Source: JBLNDG01 sp050261415 (GTDB taxonomy: Bacteria; Bacillota; Clostridia; Lutisporales; Lutisporaceae). From it: DNA of 58,804 nt. This document shows positions 25,517 through 33,146 of the stretch, one piece after another. Position 1 is the first letter of the stretch. Every line of letters starts with the position of its first letter. The DNA is taken from positions 1-58,804 of the forward strand of contig JBLNDG010000007.1 of NCBI GenBank assembly GCA_050261415.1. Reading direction: 5' to 3'. The translations under genes and the position numbers were made by a program. The notes under the pieces are model-generated. The model saw only the letters and a list, made by a program, of their open reading frames with translations, was not told the DNA's origin and did no database searches.

Positions 25517-26569
25517 ATGGTAAAAAAATTTCTTGTTTTGGTACTAGTGTTTGTATTATGCTTGTCTTCAGCTGTAATTGCATATGCGGCAGAAGACAAC
25601 ACTCTCAATATTGAGTTGAATGGGAAAAGCATCGGAACACCGGCATATGTCCTGGAAGGAGAGCTTTTTCTGCCTCTTCGTGTTGTTTCCGAAGGGCTTG
25701 GGTTCGATGTGCAGTGGTCTCAAGAGAAGAAGGAGATTTCAGTAAGCAAAGGTATAAAGAAAATAAGTTTATATCTTTCGAACTACCAGGTTAAGGTGAA
25801 CGATCATGAGTCGTATTTAACCTCGGGATACAGGAATGTAGAGGGCAGGACCTACCTCAGGCAGGATTTCTTTTCAGATAACCTGGGGCTTAAGGTAACA
25901 TGGGATAAAGCCGGTAATAAGGTTACATTACAGGAAATAGACGAAAACCCTATAGTCATTAATACAAAGAAGGAGATATCGGATACAAAGACCTTGGATT
26001 TGACTCTCCAGTACCCTGAGCTGCAAGGATTGGCTAATGCGGAGGTGCAGAACAAGCTCAACTCCTTATTTGAAAAACTGGCTGCAGATGCAAAGAATGA
26101 AGGGCTTGAGAATGAGAAATATATAGTACCGGAGCAAATTGCAAGAAATATAAAAGCAGAGACATATTTCAACTATCAGGTGAAATATAACTGGAACGGA
26201 TTGCTAAGCATTGTTTTTTCAGATTACCAATATAGGGGCGGTGCCCACGGGCTTACCGTCCAAAGCTCCTATACCTTTGATCTGAAGACTGGAGCAGAAC
26301 TCAAAATCAAGGATTTATTTAAGAGCGATTTCGATTATATTTCAATGATAAGCAGTGAAGTGAAAAAACAAATGGGGGAAAGGGGAATGACAGTCTTGCT
26401 TGCTCCTTTCAATTTCATAAAGGCCGACCAGGATTTTTACTTGTCCAATAATGCCGTTGTAGTTTACTTTCAGGCATATGAGTACCTCCCTTATGCCTAT
26501 GGCATTCCGGAGTTTTATATTGATTTTCAACTGGTTGATGGGTCGGTAGATCCTAAACTTGGCTTATAG
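25517..26569 (+). CDS. Secreted protein: copper amine oxidase N-type domain plus DUF4163/DUF3298
   Basis: This 350-residue protein has a clear signal peptide (KKFLVLVLVFVLCLSSAVIA, cleavage near AYAAE). Residues 30-135 form a copper amine oxidase N-terminal-like domain (LNGKSIGTPAYVLEGELFLP, LRVVSEGLGFDVQWS, YLRQDFFSDNLGLKVTWD), a module used by many Firmicutes as a cell-surface stalk, not as an oxidase. Residues 140-350 form the PdaC/RsiV-type region: YPELQGLANAEVQNKLNSLF, SIVFSDYQYRGGAHGLTVQ and a DUF3298 C-terminus with FYLSNNAVVVYFQAYEYLPY. No catalytic domain is attached. The gene starts 41 bases after the VWA gene, so it may be read with that operon. A role in cell-envelope binding or sensing is inferred. 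Confidence 0.85.
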   Translation: MVKKFLVLVLVFVLCLSSAVIAYAAEDNTLNIELNGKSIGTPAYVLEGELFLPLRVVSEGLGFDVQWSQEKKEISVSKGIKKISLYLSNYQVKVNDHESYLTSGYRNVEGRTYLRQDFFSDNLGLKVTWDKAGNKVTLQEIDENPIVINTKKEISDTKTLDLTLQYPELQGLANAEVQNKLNSLFEKLAADAKNEGLENEKYIVPEQIARNIKAETYFNYQVKYNWNGLLSIVFSDYQYRGGAHGLTVQSSYTFDLKTGAELKIKDLFKSDFDYISMISSEVKKQMGERGMTVLLAPFNFIKADQDFYLSNNAVVVYFQAYEYLPYAYGIPEFYIDFQLVDGSVDPKLGL

Positions 26570-26616
26570 TGATGATATGAAATAAAATGTGTGCTGTGCG
26601 GGAATGGTGATAGATT

Positions 26617-26937
26617 ATGCCGGATAAAGAAAAAGGCTTTTTCATGAAAGTATATGAGATAGTCGCGCAGATTCCTGAAGGAAAGGTGGCGACGTACGGC
26701 GGAATAGGAAAGCGGCTCGGGTACGCAAGGGGGGCAAAAGTGGTCGGTTGGGCAATGCGAAGCGCTCCCGAAGGGCTTAAGTTGCCCTGCCACAGAGTGG
26801 TAAAGGCGACAGGGGAGCTGGCTCCCAACCATGTCTTCGGGAATGCGGAAATCCAGAGGGCAATGCTTGCGGCCGAGGGTATTACCTTCAGAGAAGATGG
26901 GACTATTGATATGGAGAAGCATTTGATGAAGCTTTAG
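26617..26937 (+). CDS. MGMT family (O6-alkylguanine transferase-like) protein, short form
   Basis: This 106-residue protein contains only the C-terminal DNA-binding and alkyl-acceptor domain of the Ogt/MGMT family. It shows VYEIVAQIPEGKVATYGGIG, the wing segment GYARGAKVVGWAMRS and the acceptor motif PCHRVV at about residue 57. The cysteine is present, so it is not the Trp-carrying ATL type, although it lacks the N-terminal ribonuclease-like domain of full-length Ogt. Short forms may repair alkylated guanine directly or act as damage sensors; which applies here is not known. A hairpin ATGAAGCT/AGCTTCAT (26926-26948) overlaps the stop codon but has no T-run. Confidence 0.85.
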   Translation: MPDKEKGFFMKVYEIVAQIPEGKVATYGGIGKRLGYARGAKVVGWAMRSAPEGLKLPCHRVVKATGELAPNHVFGNAEIQRAMLAAEGITFREDGTIDMEKHLMKL

Positions 26938-27054
26938 GTCAGCTTCATGCCGTAATGGATTTTATAATTGATTTTAGCTAATTGCAGGGTTAGACTATAC
27001 TTATTACCATTAATAAAATATTAATTTTGGTTCATTGAACGGAGGAAAAACGGT

Positions 27055-27291
27055 ATGAGCAAAGCATCGAAGAATAAAACAACTAAAAACAAAGCACCCA
27101 AGAACGGAATAACCAACAGCATAATATTTAAGAACAGGATTCTTAGGCACTTTATATATTTTATTACCGTTTGTATATTGATTTATGGATTTGATTTTCT
27201 TTTCAGACCGGATAAAATTGATATTTCCAGAGCAGTATCCATTTCTTTAGGTATAACACTGGGTTTGTTCCTGTTTTCACGGAAGAAATAA
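27055..27291 (+). CDS. Small two-helix membrane protein, 78 aa
   Basis: I do not recognise a family. The ATG has GGAGG about nine bases upstream. The first 22 residues are Lys/Asn/Thr rich (KASKNKTTKNKAPKNG) and disordered. Two hydrophobic helices follow, FIYFITVCILIYGFDFLF (about 36-53) and SISLGITLGLFLF (about 62-75), separated by a short polar turn with RPDKIDISRA. The positive N-terminus should stay inside the cell. It stands between a DNA repair-like gene and a DUF4825 gene without overlap to either. Confidence 0.65.
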   Translation: MSKASKNKTTKNKAPKNGITNSIIFKNRILRHFIYFITVCILIYGFDFLFRPDKIDISRAVSISLGITLGLFLFSRKK

Positions 27292-27426
27292 ATTTAGTGC
27301 CTTCTTTAATGCATATTATTTATATTTTGCACCATAACTAAGGGAAGTAATACCGGCACTTAAGATGGATTTACAATAGCCGCAGTTCCAATGGTTATTC
27401 TTAAATATAAGGCAGGAGCTGATAAA

Positions 27427-27996
27427 GTGAAAACAAGGAATATTGTAATAATTGTATGTTTAATCATTGTGGGAATTGCTTTATACGGGGGAGTGCGGAA
27501 TATGACCACACCCCAGACCTCTCAGAGCAAGAAACCGAATACTGCTGTACGGCTGGACCCGTTAACGCAGGATTTCCAAAGCATAGTAAAATATAAGAAT
27601 AAATATATGGGCAATGCGGTTAATCTTGCCAACCTCTTTCATTCATTGCCATTGAATGATATTGAGATGACATTCCAATTGCATCCGGATACCCAGACAG
27701 CAGAGGTAACCTATAACACAACTGTTGCTGATATCGGTGAAGATAAACTTGACAGGGATCTGATATACAATGCCACTGCGGCATTTTCCCTGATTGACAA
27801 CCTTAAAGCACTCAAGTTCAATTTTGAGGGGTCATTCTACACAGCTTTACGCGGGGATTTTGAAGAATGGTATAGTACTGATTTGAAAACTCTGGCAGAA
27901 AAGGACGCCTGGAAGAATAAAGTTCAAAGCAAGCTTGGAGATGATTTTTATGTGCTTAATTGCACAAAAAAGGTATTGACCAAGAGGGAAAGTTGA
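27427..27996 (+). CDS. DUF4825 domain membrane-anchored protein
   Basis: The GTG at 27427 is chosen because GGCAGGAG lies about nine bases upstream; a longer frame from 27391 would overlap this site. The 189-residue protein has an N-terminal signal anchor (NIVIIVCLIIVGIALYGGV). Residues about 55-175 form a DUF4825-type domain, recognised by NKYMGNAVNLANLFHSLPLN followed by a beta pair (DIEMTFQLHPDTQTAEVTYN) and a helical end. In other Firmicutes this domain occurs C-terminal to regulatory or BlaR-type sensor proteins and as a free surface protein; its function is not known. It is closed by a strong terminator, so it ends its transcription unit. Confidence 0.75.
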   Translation: MKTRNIVIIVCLIIVGIALYGGVRNMTTPQTSQSKKPNTAVRLDPLTQDFQSIVKYKNKYMGNAVNLANLFHSLPLNDIEMTFQLHPDTQTAEVTYNTTVADIGEDKLDRDLIYNATAAFSLIDNLKALKFNFEGSFYTALRGDFEEWYSTDLKTLAEKDAWKNKVQSKLGDDFYVLNCTKKVLTKRES

Positions 27997-27997
27997 T

Positions 27998-28024
27998 AAA
28001 GAGCCTAAAAAGGGCTCTTTTTTC
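27998..28024 (+). terminator. Terminator after the DUF4825 gene
   Basis: AAAGAGCC and GGCTCTTT pair around a TAAAAAG loop and are followed by TTTTT. The next promoter starts immediately afterwards. Confidence 0.9.
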
Positions 28025-28053
28025 TTGACATCATATAACTATAGCGATATATT
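28025..28053 (+). promoter_or_regulatory. Sigma-A promoter of the marR-MFS unit
   Basis: The -35 box TTGACA (28025-28030) is consensus. A 17-base spacer leads to TATATT (28048-28053). It lies 35 bases upstream of the chosen MarR start. Confidence 0.85.
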
Positions 28054-28068
28054 ATTCATATAATGAAT
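28054..28068. promoter_or_regulatory. Candidate MarR operator
   Basis: ATTCAT-ATA-ATGAAT is a perfect palindrome starting at the base after the -10 box and covering the expected transcription start. A dimeric MarR protein binding here would block its own promoter, which fits the next gene. The choice is inferred from position and symmetry. Confidence 0.6.
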
Positions 28069-28087
28069 GATTCGAGAGGTGAATAAA

Positions 28088-28519
28088 TTGGAGCAGGTAT
28101 TATTCCACCGACTGCTCGGCATATTTGAATTCAAGAAGGATTACCAGCTAAAAAGCAGCGGGCTGAATTACGTACAGCTTCATACGCTGGAGGGAATATG
28201 CAAAGAGGGGGAATTGAAAACATTGGATATTTCGAGGCTGCTTGGGATTTCACCCTCCACTCTTATAGGCATCCTGGACGAGCTTGAAAAAAAGAAGCTG
28301 ATAAAAAGGGAGCGGCAGAAGGATGATAAAAGGGTAGTTCTCGTTAAAGCTTCCGAGGAAGGTAGGAAAAAGGTGCAGCAGCATATTGAGGAGGACAAGG
28401 CATTTTTAAGGAACCTTACAGCTGCTCTGGATGAAAGAGAAGAAAAGCTGCTTTCGGAGCTTTTGGAAAAGATAACAGGAAGTATCGGCAGACTGGAGGA
28501 ACTTTTCAGAAATAATTAG
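28088..28519 (+). CDS. MarR family transcriptional regulator
   Basis: The TTG at 28088 is chosen: AGAGGTG lies seven bases upstream, whereas the earlier in-frame ATG at 28067 has no binding site and lies in the promoter palindrome. The 143-residue protein has the winged-helix layout: N-terminal dimer helix, LNYVQLHTLEGICKEGELKT, the recognition helix ISRLLGISPSTLIGILDELE, the wing IKRERQKDDKRVVLVKASEEG with the conserved DxR, and a long C-terminal dimer helix. MarR dimers commonly repress drug-efflux genes and lose DNA affinity on binding phenolic or other ligands. The MFS transporter gene follows after 17 bases, making this a typical repressor-pump pair with a palindrome at its promoter. Confidence 0.93.
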   Translation: MEQVLFHRLLGIFEFKKDYQLKSSGLNYVQLHTLEGICKEGELKTLDISRLLGISPSTLIGILDELEKKKLIKRERQKDDKRVVLVKASEEGRKKVQQHIEEDKAFLRNLTAALDEREEKLLSELLEKITGSIGRLEELFRNN

Positions 28520-28536
28520 TTTAGTGGGGTGTTATT

Positions 28537-29736
28537 GTGAGTTCAAACAAGAACAGGATAGTTGACTTTTTCGGGTTGAACAGGAGCATTGGTGCAATGC
28601 TTGTAATGGTAATACTTATCGGGTTGGGAGAAAAAATGGCTGAGAGGTTCCTTCCCCTATATATCATAGCTATTGGGGGTTCTACTGTTGCAGTAGGTTT
28701 CCTGAATGCAATGGATAATTTGTTGAGTGCCCTGTATTCCTTTCCCGGGGGCTATATCACAGACAAGTTCGGCTACAAGAAAGCTCTGATGATTTTTACC
28801 GTTATCGCTCTTTTCGGCTATACAATAGTAATTTTGATCCCTTCATGGCAGGCAGTTCTCATAGGCTCGGTATTTTTTATCGCATGGACTGCAATTTCCC
28901 TTCCCGCAATAATGAGCATGGTATCAAAGTCTATGAAGAAGGATAAGAGAACCATGGGAGTATCCGTACATTCTCTTGTGCGAAGAATTCCAATGGCATT
29001 GGGACCGGTTCTCGGAGGTATTATAATCGGGCTTTACGGCAAGGTGCTTGGTGTCAGGATTGCTTTTGGAGCAGCCTTTGTTCTGGGAATAGCAGCTCTT
29101 CTATTTGAATATTATTTTATGGAGGATGATGTTCCATCAAAAGAACCTAAAGCTTTGAAGCTGAGCAATGCCATGGAGTATTTCAGCCCGGCCCTGAGGA
29201 ACCTCCTGGTTTCTGATATACTCATACGGTTTGCAGAGCAGATACCATATGCCTTTGTTGTAATATGGGTTGTCGAGAATAACGGCCTTTCGCCTTTCCG
29301 GTTTGGGATACTTACAACTGTTGAGATGATTACAGCCATGCTGGTATATATACCTGTTGCATACATGGCGGACAAATACGGCAAGAAGCGGTTTGTACTT
29401 ATTACCTTCGGCTTCTTTACGCTGTTCCCGCTGGTTGTATTCTACTCAAGATCCTTCTGGGCATTTGTAATTGCTTTTATAATAAGAGGGCTTAAGGAAT
29501 TCGGGGAACCGACCAGGAAAGCGCTTATTATGGATTTGGCGCCGGAAGACGCTAAGGCGCGTACCTTTGGCACATATTACCTCATCAGGGATATTGTTGT
29601 TTCCGCTGCGGCATTGAGTAGCGCATATCTCTGGAATATCTCGCCGCAGGTTAATTTTATGACTGCTTTTGCGTTCGGGCTTATAGGGATGATTTGGTTT
29701 GCAGTATATGGAAGGGATGTTCAGATAGAGAAATAA
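28537..29736 (+). CDS. MFS transporter
   Basis: This 399-residue protein has about 12 membrane helices and starts at a GTG after GGGGTG. The loop between helices 2 and 3 holds the MFS signature as GGYITDKFGYKKALM (GxxxDRxGRR type), repeated in the second half as VAYMADKYGKKRFVL. This duplicated pattern matches a 6+6 helix transporter. An Arg/Pro pair at RRIPMALGPVLGGIIIG (helix 5) resembles the antiporter motif C (GPxxGG) of drug-efflux MFS proteins, so proton-driven export of toxic compounds is likely. It is co-transcribed with the MarR regulator. It ends 12 bases from the 3' end of the convergent XRE-TPR gene. Confidence 0.92.
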   Translation: MSSNKNRIVDFFGLNRSIGAMLVMVILIGLGEKMAERFLPLYIIAIGGSTVAVGFLNAMDNLLSALYSFPGGYITDKFGYKKALMIFTVIALFGYTIVILIPSWQAVLIGSVFFIAWTAISLPAIMSMVSKSMKKDKRTMGVSVHSLVRRIPMALGPVLGGIIIGLYGKVLGVRIAFGAAFVLGIAALLFEYYFMEDDVPSKEPKALKLSNAMEYFSPALRNLLVSDILIRFAEQIPYAFVVIWVVENNGLSPFRFGILTTVEMITAMLVYIPVAYMADKYGKKRFVLITFGFFTLFPLVVFYSRSFWAFVIAFIIRGLKEFGEPTRKALIMDLAPEDAKARTFGTYYLIRDIVVSAAALSSAYLWNISPQVNFMTAFAFGLIGMIWFAVYGRDVQIEK

Positions 29737-29748
29737 AATCCCTATACT

Positions 29749-31125
29749 CTAAATAAAAATGGGGTCCGGATATATTACAATATATCTTATGGAAGGAATG
29801 TTGCCGCTGCTGCCGTAGTAGTATACTTTACCGCTTATTATTTCTTCCATAAGGTATTTTGCTTTTTGAATATCATTTTGAAATAAAAACAGATCGATAA
29901 TCATCAGCTGGTTTCTGTATAAGAACTCATTGCCAAGCTTGTTGCTATTAATGTATTCCTTGCATTTTTCCAGGGTTTCAAAGCACAGATCCGCCTTGTT
30001 CTTCTTTTTATAAATGCTGTACTGTATGTGATAGCAGTCAATGGCATAGGAGTACTGTTCATTTGCAATAGCGTTGTGCAGGGCGCCTTCTATATAGCGT
30101 AATGAAACATCCGGGTTTGCGCTGTGCATATAAGCATATGCAGAATTGATAAGCAGCGGGGTAAGACTTTCCGGGGTTCCCGGCAACTGCTCCCTTACCG
30201 CCATTTCAAAGTAGGCTGTTGACTCTTCCGGCTTTCCTAAATAGTACATGCATATGGCAATACTATTCAGAATAATATGCCTGTATTTGGCGATTTCACT
30301 TCCGGTACCTCCAAGCTGCAGCATAAATATATCCAGAGCCTGTTTATAATTTTCTTTAACTATATCCAGATTTCCCTTAATAACCAGAAGCCCGGTATTA
30401 AAATCCATATTTTCCGTACAAAAGCTGTCGGATGCCTCCATCCATTTCCCGGCACTTTCATAATTCCCTGCTGCAATATCGGCTAAGGTCATGTTGTATT
30501 TGACCGCAAACCTGAGCCAGGAAAAACCTTCCTCAGAGTGTAAGGATTCAATCATACTCTTTGCTTTTTCATAGTGCTCCATTGCTTTGCCCCCGTTGGA
30601 ACGGAAGTGGCATATAGCCATCGAATTGATGATTGAAATGGATTTTCGTATGTTGCCGTCCTGCTTGCTGTTGTCCAGAGCCAATGAATAATATTCCAGC
30701 GCCTTGTCATATTTCTTCAGTCCGTAGTAATTAAAGGCAAGCATTTCGTATACCTTTCCGGAGGTATTGCTGTTATTATACTTTCTTGCTGTCTCTAAAA
30801 TCTCTATGCACTTTTCGATTGCAGAGCTCTTATCTCCTAAGGCTTCTGCTTTTTTTAGCTCATCCAGGCACCAAAGTTCACATCTTTTTCCTTCATCGAG
30901 GAGAAATTCGGCAGTACCCACATGCAGGTTGATATTTTTTGCTTCTGCTATCTTATTTATGTTTTCACTTATTAATAATGCCAGGACCGGAGTAAAACGA
31001 ATGGTATCATTTTCAAGGCGGCTTATGGTGTTTATATTGATGTTATCCATACCAAGTTCAAGCTGGCTGACTCCCAGGGCTTTTCTATACTGTCGCAGCA
31101 CTTGTCCATTCGTAGGGAAATTCAA
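29749..31125 (-). CDS. XRE-type HTH regulator with TPR repeats
   Basis: The TTG at 31125 is chosen, seven bases after AAGGGGG on the minus strand; a GTG at 31134 lies within that site. The 458-residue protein has an N-terminal XRE helix-turn-helix (about 6-58, LRQYRKALGVSQLELG and NTISRLEN). It is followed by at least eight tetratricopeptide-like helical pairs (for example AFNYYGLKKYDKALEYYSLA and GKPEESTAYFEMAVREQ). This is the build of RRNPP-type peptide-sensing regulators, where the TPR region binds a short secreted peptide. No small peptide gene follows, because the convergent MFS gene starts 12 bases on. A secreted subtilisin-type protease gene lies divergently upstream and may be its target. 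Confidence 0.85.
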   Translation of the reverse strand: MNFPTNGQVLRQYRKALGVSQLELGMDNININTISRLENDTIRFTPVLALLISENINKIAEAKNINLHVGTAEFLLDEGKRCELWCLDELKKAEALGDKSSAIEKCIEILETARKYNNSNTSGKVYEMLAFNYYGLKKYDKALEYYSLALDNSKQDGNIRKSISIINSMAICHFRSNGGKAMEHYEKAKSMIESLHSEEGFSWLRFAVKYNMTLADIAAGNYESAGKWMEASDSFCTENMDFNTGLLVIKGNLDIVKENYKQALDIFMLQLGGTGSEIAKYRHIILNSIAICMYYLGKPEESTAYFEMAVREQLPGTPESLTPLLINSAYAYMHSANPDVSLRYIEGALHNAIANEQYSYAIDCYHIQYSIYKKKNKADLCFETLEKCKEYINSNKLGNEFLYRNQLMIIDLFLFQNDIQKAKYLMEEIISGKVYYYGSSGNIPSIRYIVIYPDPIFI

Positions 31126-31242
31126 ATATAACACCCCCTTAGCCCTATTATACTACCTCTCCAGGTAAATTATCGTGGTATTGTGTCGAATATGTATAAA
31201 AATTATATAAATAGTAAATTATGGAATCATAATGCCGTTCAT

Positions 31243-31270
31243 ATGACAAAATTCTACAAACTTATATAAA
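31243..31270 (+). promoter_or_regulatory. Possible promoter of the S8 protease gene
   Basis: ATGACA (31243-31248) and TATAAA (31265-31270) are separated by 16 bases. The block TTATATAAAT recurs here and about 60 bases upstream (AATTATATAAATAG), which may be a regulator-binding direct repeat. Weak by eye. Confidence 0.4.
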
Positions 31271-31377
31271 TGCTTTGCTATATCATGGAATTGAGAAAGG
31301 GGGCGGTTCCATTGAACAGCATGTTTTATGGAACAACTGGTTAACAGATAGAATTGGAATAAAAGGAGGAAATTAAA

Positions 31378-33099
31378 ATGAAAAAAACTTATAAGAAGCT
31401 TTTTACTTTTTTTCTGATTATAAGTTTGATAGCTTCAAGCATTATGGTTTTTGCAGATTCCGGTGACCTGTTAAAAGAGCCCGAACTTAAAACTAAGGAT
31501 ACTGAAAAGCTTGTTACGATGGAAAAGAATATGGATTATGACGGCAATAAATTGTTTGACATACTGGAAACCAAGCTTGGTGAGGCTTCCGATTCGGACA
31601 AGCTCCCGGTAGTGGTGATGTATAATGAAAACCTTGACAGCGATAAGAAAGCTGTTGTAGAAAAGCTGACCGGGCAGGAAAAGCCGAAGCATGAGTTTAT
31701 TACTACTCCGGGTATGGCTGTTGATCTTACCAAAAAACAGATACAAGAGCTTTCCAAGCAGGGTTTCGTAAAGCAAATCGAGTATGACCTGCCGGTCTAC
31801 GCCCTGAATGACGAAGCAACATACTGGTTTGGAGTGCAGAAAGCAGTATCAGACTTTGGCGCCGACGGTGACATGGACGGTAACTTGAAAAGCTACTCTC
31901 CCGGTGATATAGTTGTTGCAGTGATTGATACAGGCATAGATACCGGACACGTGGACTTGGACGGCGGCAAGGTCATAGGATGGATGGACTTTATAAATGG
32001 ACAGACTTCGCCATATGACGATAACGGTCATGGAACCCACTGTTCAAGTATTGCAGCCGGAGAAGGGGATGGAAATCCGGTTTATAAGGGGGTTGCACCT
32101 GGTGCGGCTCTTGTAGGAGTAAAAGTGCTGGACAGTCAGGGCTCTGGATATATGAGCGATGTAACGGCAGGTATAGATTGGGTAACTGCCAATAAGGACA
32201 CATACGGCGTGGAAATCATAAGCCTCAGCCTGGGTACCAGCACTAGCTCTGATGGTACTGATTCAACTTCACTGGCAGTAAACAATGCATTCAACAATGG
32301 TATTGTTGTGTGTGTTGCTGCCGGGAATTCAGGACCTGCAAAATATACCATAGGTTCGCCAGGGGCAGCGGATAAAGCTCTTACAGTTGCAGCAATGGCA
32401 GATGCGGGGGAAATGGGCTTTAACCTTGCTTACTTCTCCAGCAGAGGCCCTACAGCTGACGGAAGGATAAAGCCGGATATAGCATCGCCAGGCTACAACA
32501 TCACAGCTGCAAAGGCAGGTACAGTAGATGGGTATGTGCAGTACAGCGGAACAAGTATGGCAACACCTTTCACAGCGGGTACTGTAGCTTTAATGCTGGA
32601 TGCAAATCCTGGGTTGACTCCTACGGATGTAGTCAATACGATAACCAATACAGCTGAGGACTGGGGTCCCGCAAACAAGGAAATTGACTACGGCTTCGGC
32701 AGGCTGGATGCTTATGAAGCAGTAAAGGCTGCGGGGGGCTTTAGCAGCGTAGGCATTGAAACCCCGGCGCATTTGTACGGAGAAGATAGCCTTTCAACAA
32801 GAAGAGTATCGGATTATTGGGAATTCAATTTAACTGACATTTCATATCCGATAGCGATTACACTAATAATGACTGATTGGACAAGCTCCACAAAGCCTGA
32901 TTTTGACATATACCTTTATAATCCGAACAATACGTTGGTAAAGAGTGCAACCGGGTCGAGCAGGCAGGAAACTATAAACTTCACACCGACAATGACAGGA
33001 AAGTATACAATAAGGGTATATTCCTATGCCGGCTCGGGGAATTACTACTTTGATTTAAGCGCCGGAGGAGAAAGCCTGATACTTACAACAAACAACTAG
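31378..33099 (+). CDS. Secreted subtilisin-like serine protease (S8) with C-terminal PPC-like domain
   Basis: This 573-residue protein starts at an ATG after AAAGGAGG. It has a signal peptide (KLFTFFLIISLIASSIMVFA), a propeptide of the inhibitor I9 type (KLPVVVMYNENLDSDKKAVV to KQGFVKQIEYDLPVYA, about 75-145) and a full peptidase S8 domain. Catalytic residues are Asp184 (VAVIDTGIDTGHVD), His218 (DDNGHGTHCSS) and Ser393 (YSGTSMATPFTAG); the oxyanion Asn is in CVAAGNSGP. After about residue 470 comes a beta-sandwich of the pre-peptidase C type (SDYWEFNLTDISYPIAITLI to GNYYFDLSAG). It should be secreted and self-processed. It lies divergent from an XRE-TPR regulator, whose peptide signal or target it might serve. 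Confidence 0.95.
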   Translation: MKKTYKKLFTFFLIISLIASSIMVFADSGDLLKEPELKTKDTEKLVTMEKNMDYDGNKLFDILETKLGEASDSDKLPVVVMYNENLDSDKKAVVEKLTGQEKPKHEFITTPGMAVDLTKKQIQELSKQGFVKQIEYDLPVYALNDEATYWFGVQKAVSDFGADGDMDGNLKSYSPGDIVVAVIDTGIDTGHVDLDGGKVIGWMDFINGQTSPYDDNGHGTHCSSIAAGEGDGNPVYKGVAPGAALVGVKVLDSQGSGYMSDVTAGIDWVTANKDTYGVEIISLSLGTSTSSDGTDSTSLAVNNAFNNGIVVCVAAGNSGPAKYTIGSPGAADKALTVAAMADAGEMGFNLAYFSSRGPTADGRIKPDIASPGYNITAAKAGTVDGYVQYSGTSMATPFTAGTVALMLDANPGLTPTDVVNTITNTAEDWGPANKEIDYGFGRLDAYEAVKAAGGFSSVGIETPAHLYGEDSLSTRRVSDYWEFNLTDISYPIAITLIMTDWTSSTKPDFDIYLYNPNNTLVKSATGSSRQETINFTPTMTGKYTIRVYSYAGSGNYYFDLSAGGESLILTTNN

Positions 33100-33105
33100 A
33101 TAACA

Positions 33106-33143
33106 AAAGCCGTGCAAAATCCTTTATTTTGCACGGCTTATTT
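33106..33143. terminator. Terminator between convergent protease and ClC genes
   Basis: AAGCCGTGCAAAAT and ATTTTGCACGGCTT form a 14-base-pair stem with a CCTTT loop, followed by TATTTTAA on the + strand. It lies just before the 3' end of the convergent ClC gene and may serve both. Confidence 0.85.
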
Positions 33144-33146
33144 TAA

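Noticed and set aside
26617..26937. ATL (non-repairing alkyltransferase-like) protein
   Set aside because: The acceptor motif reads PCHRV with the Cys present; ATL proteins have Trp there.
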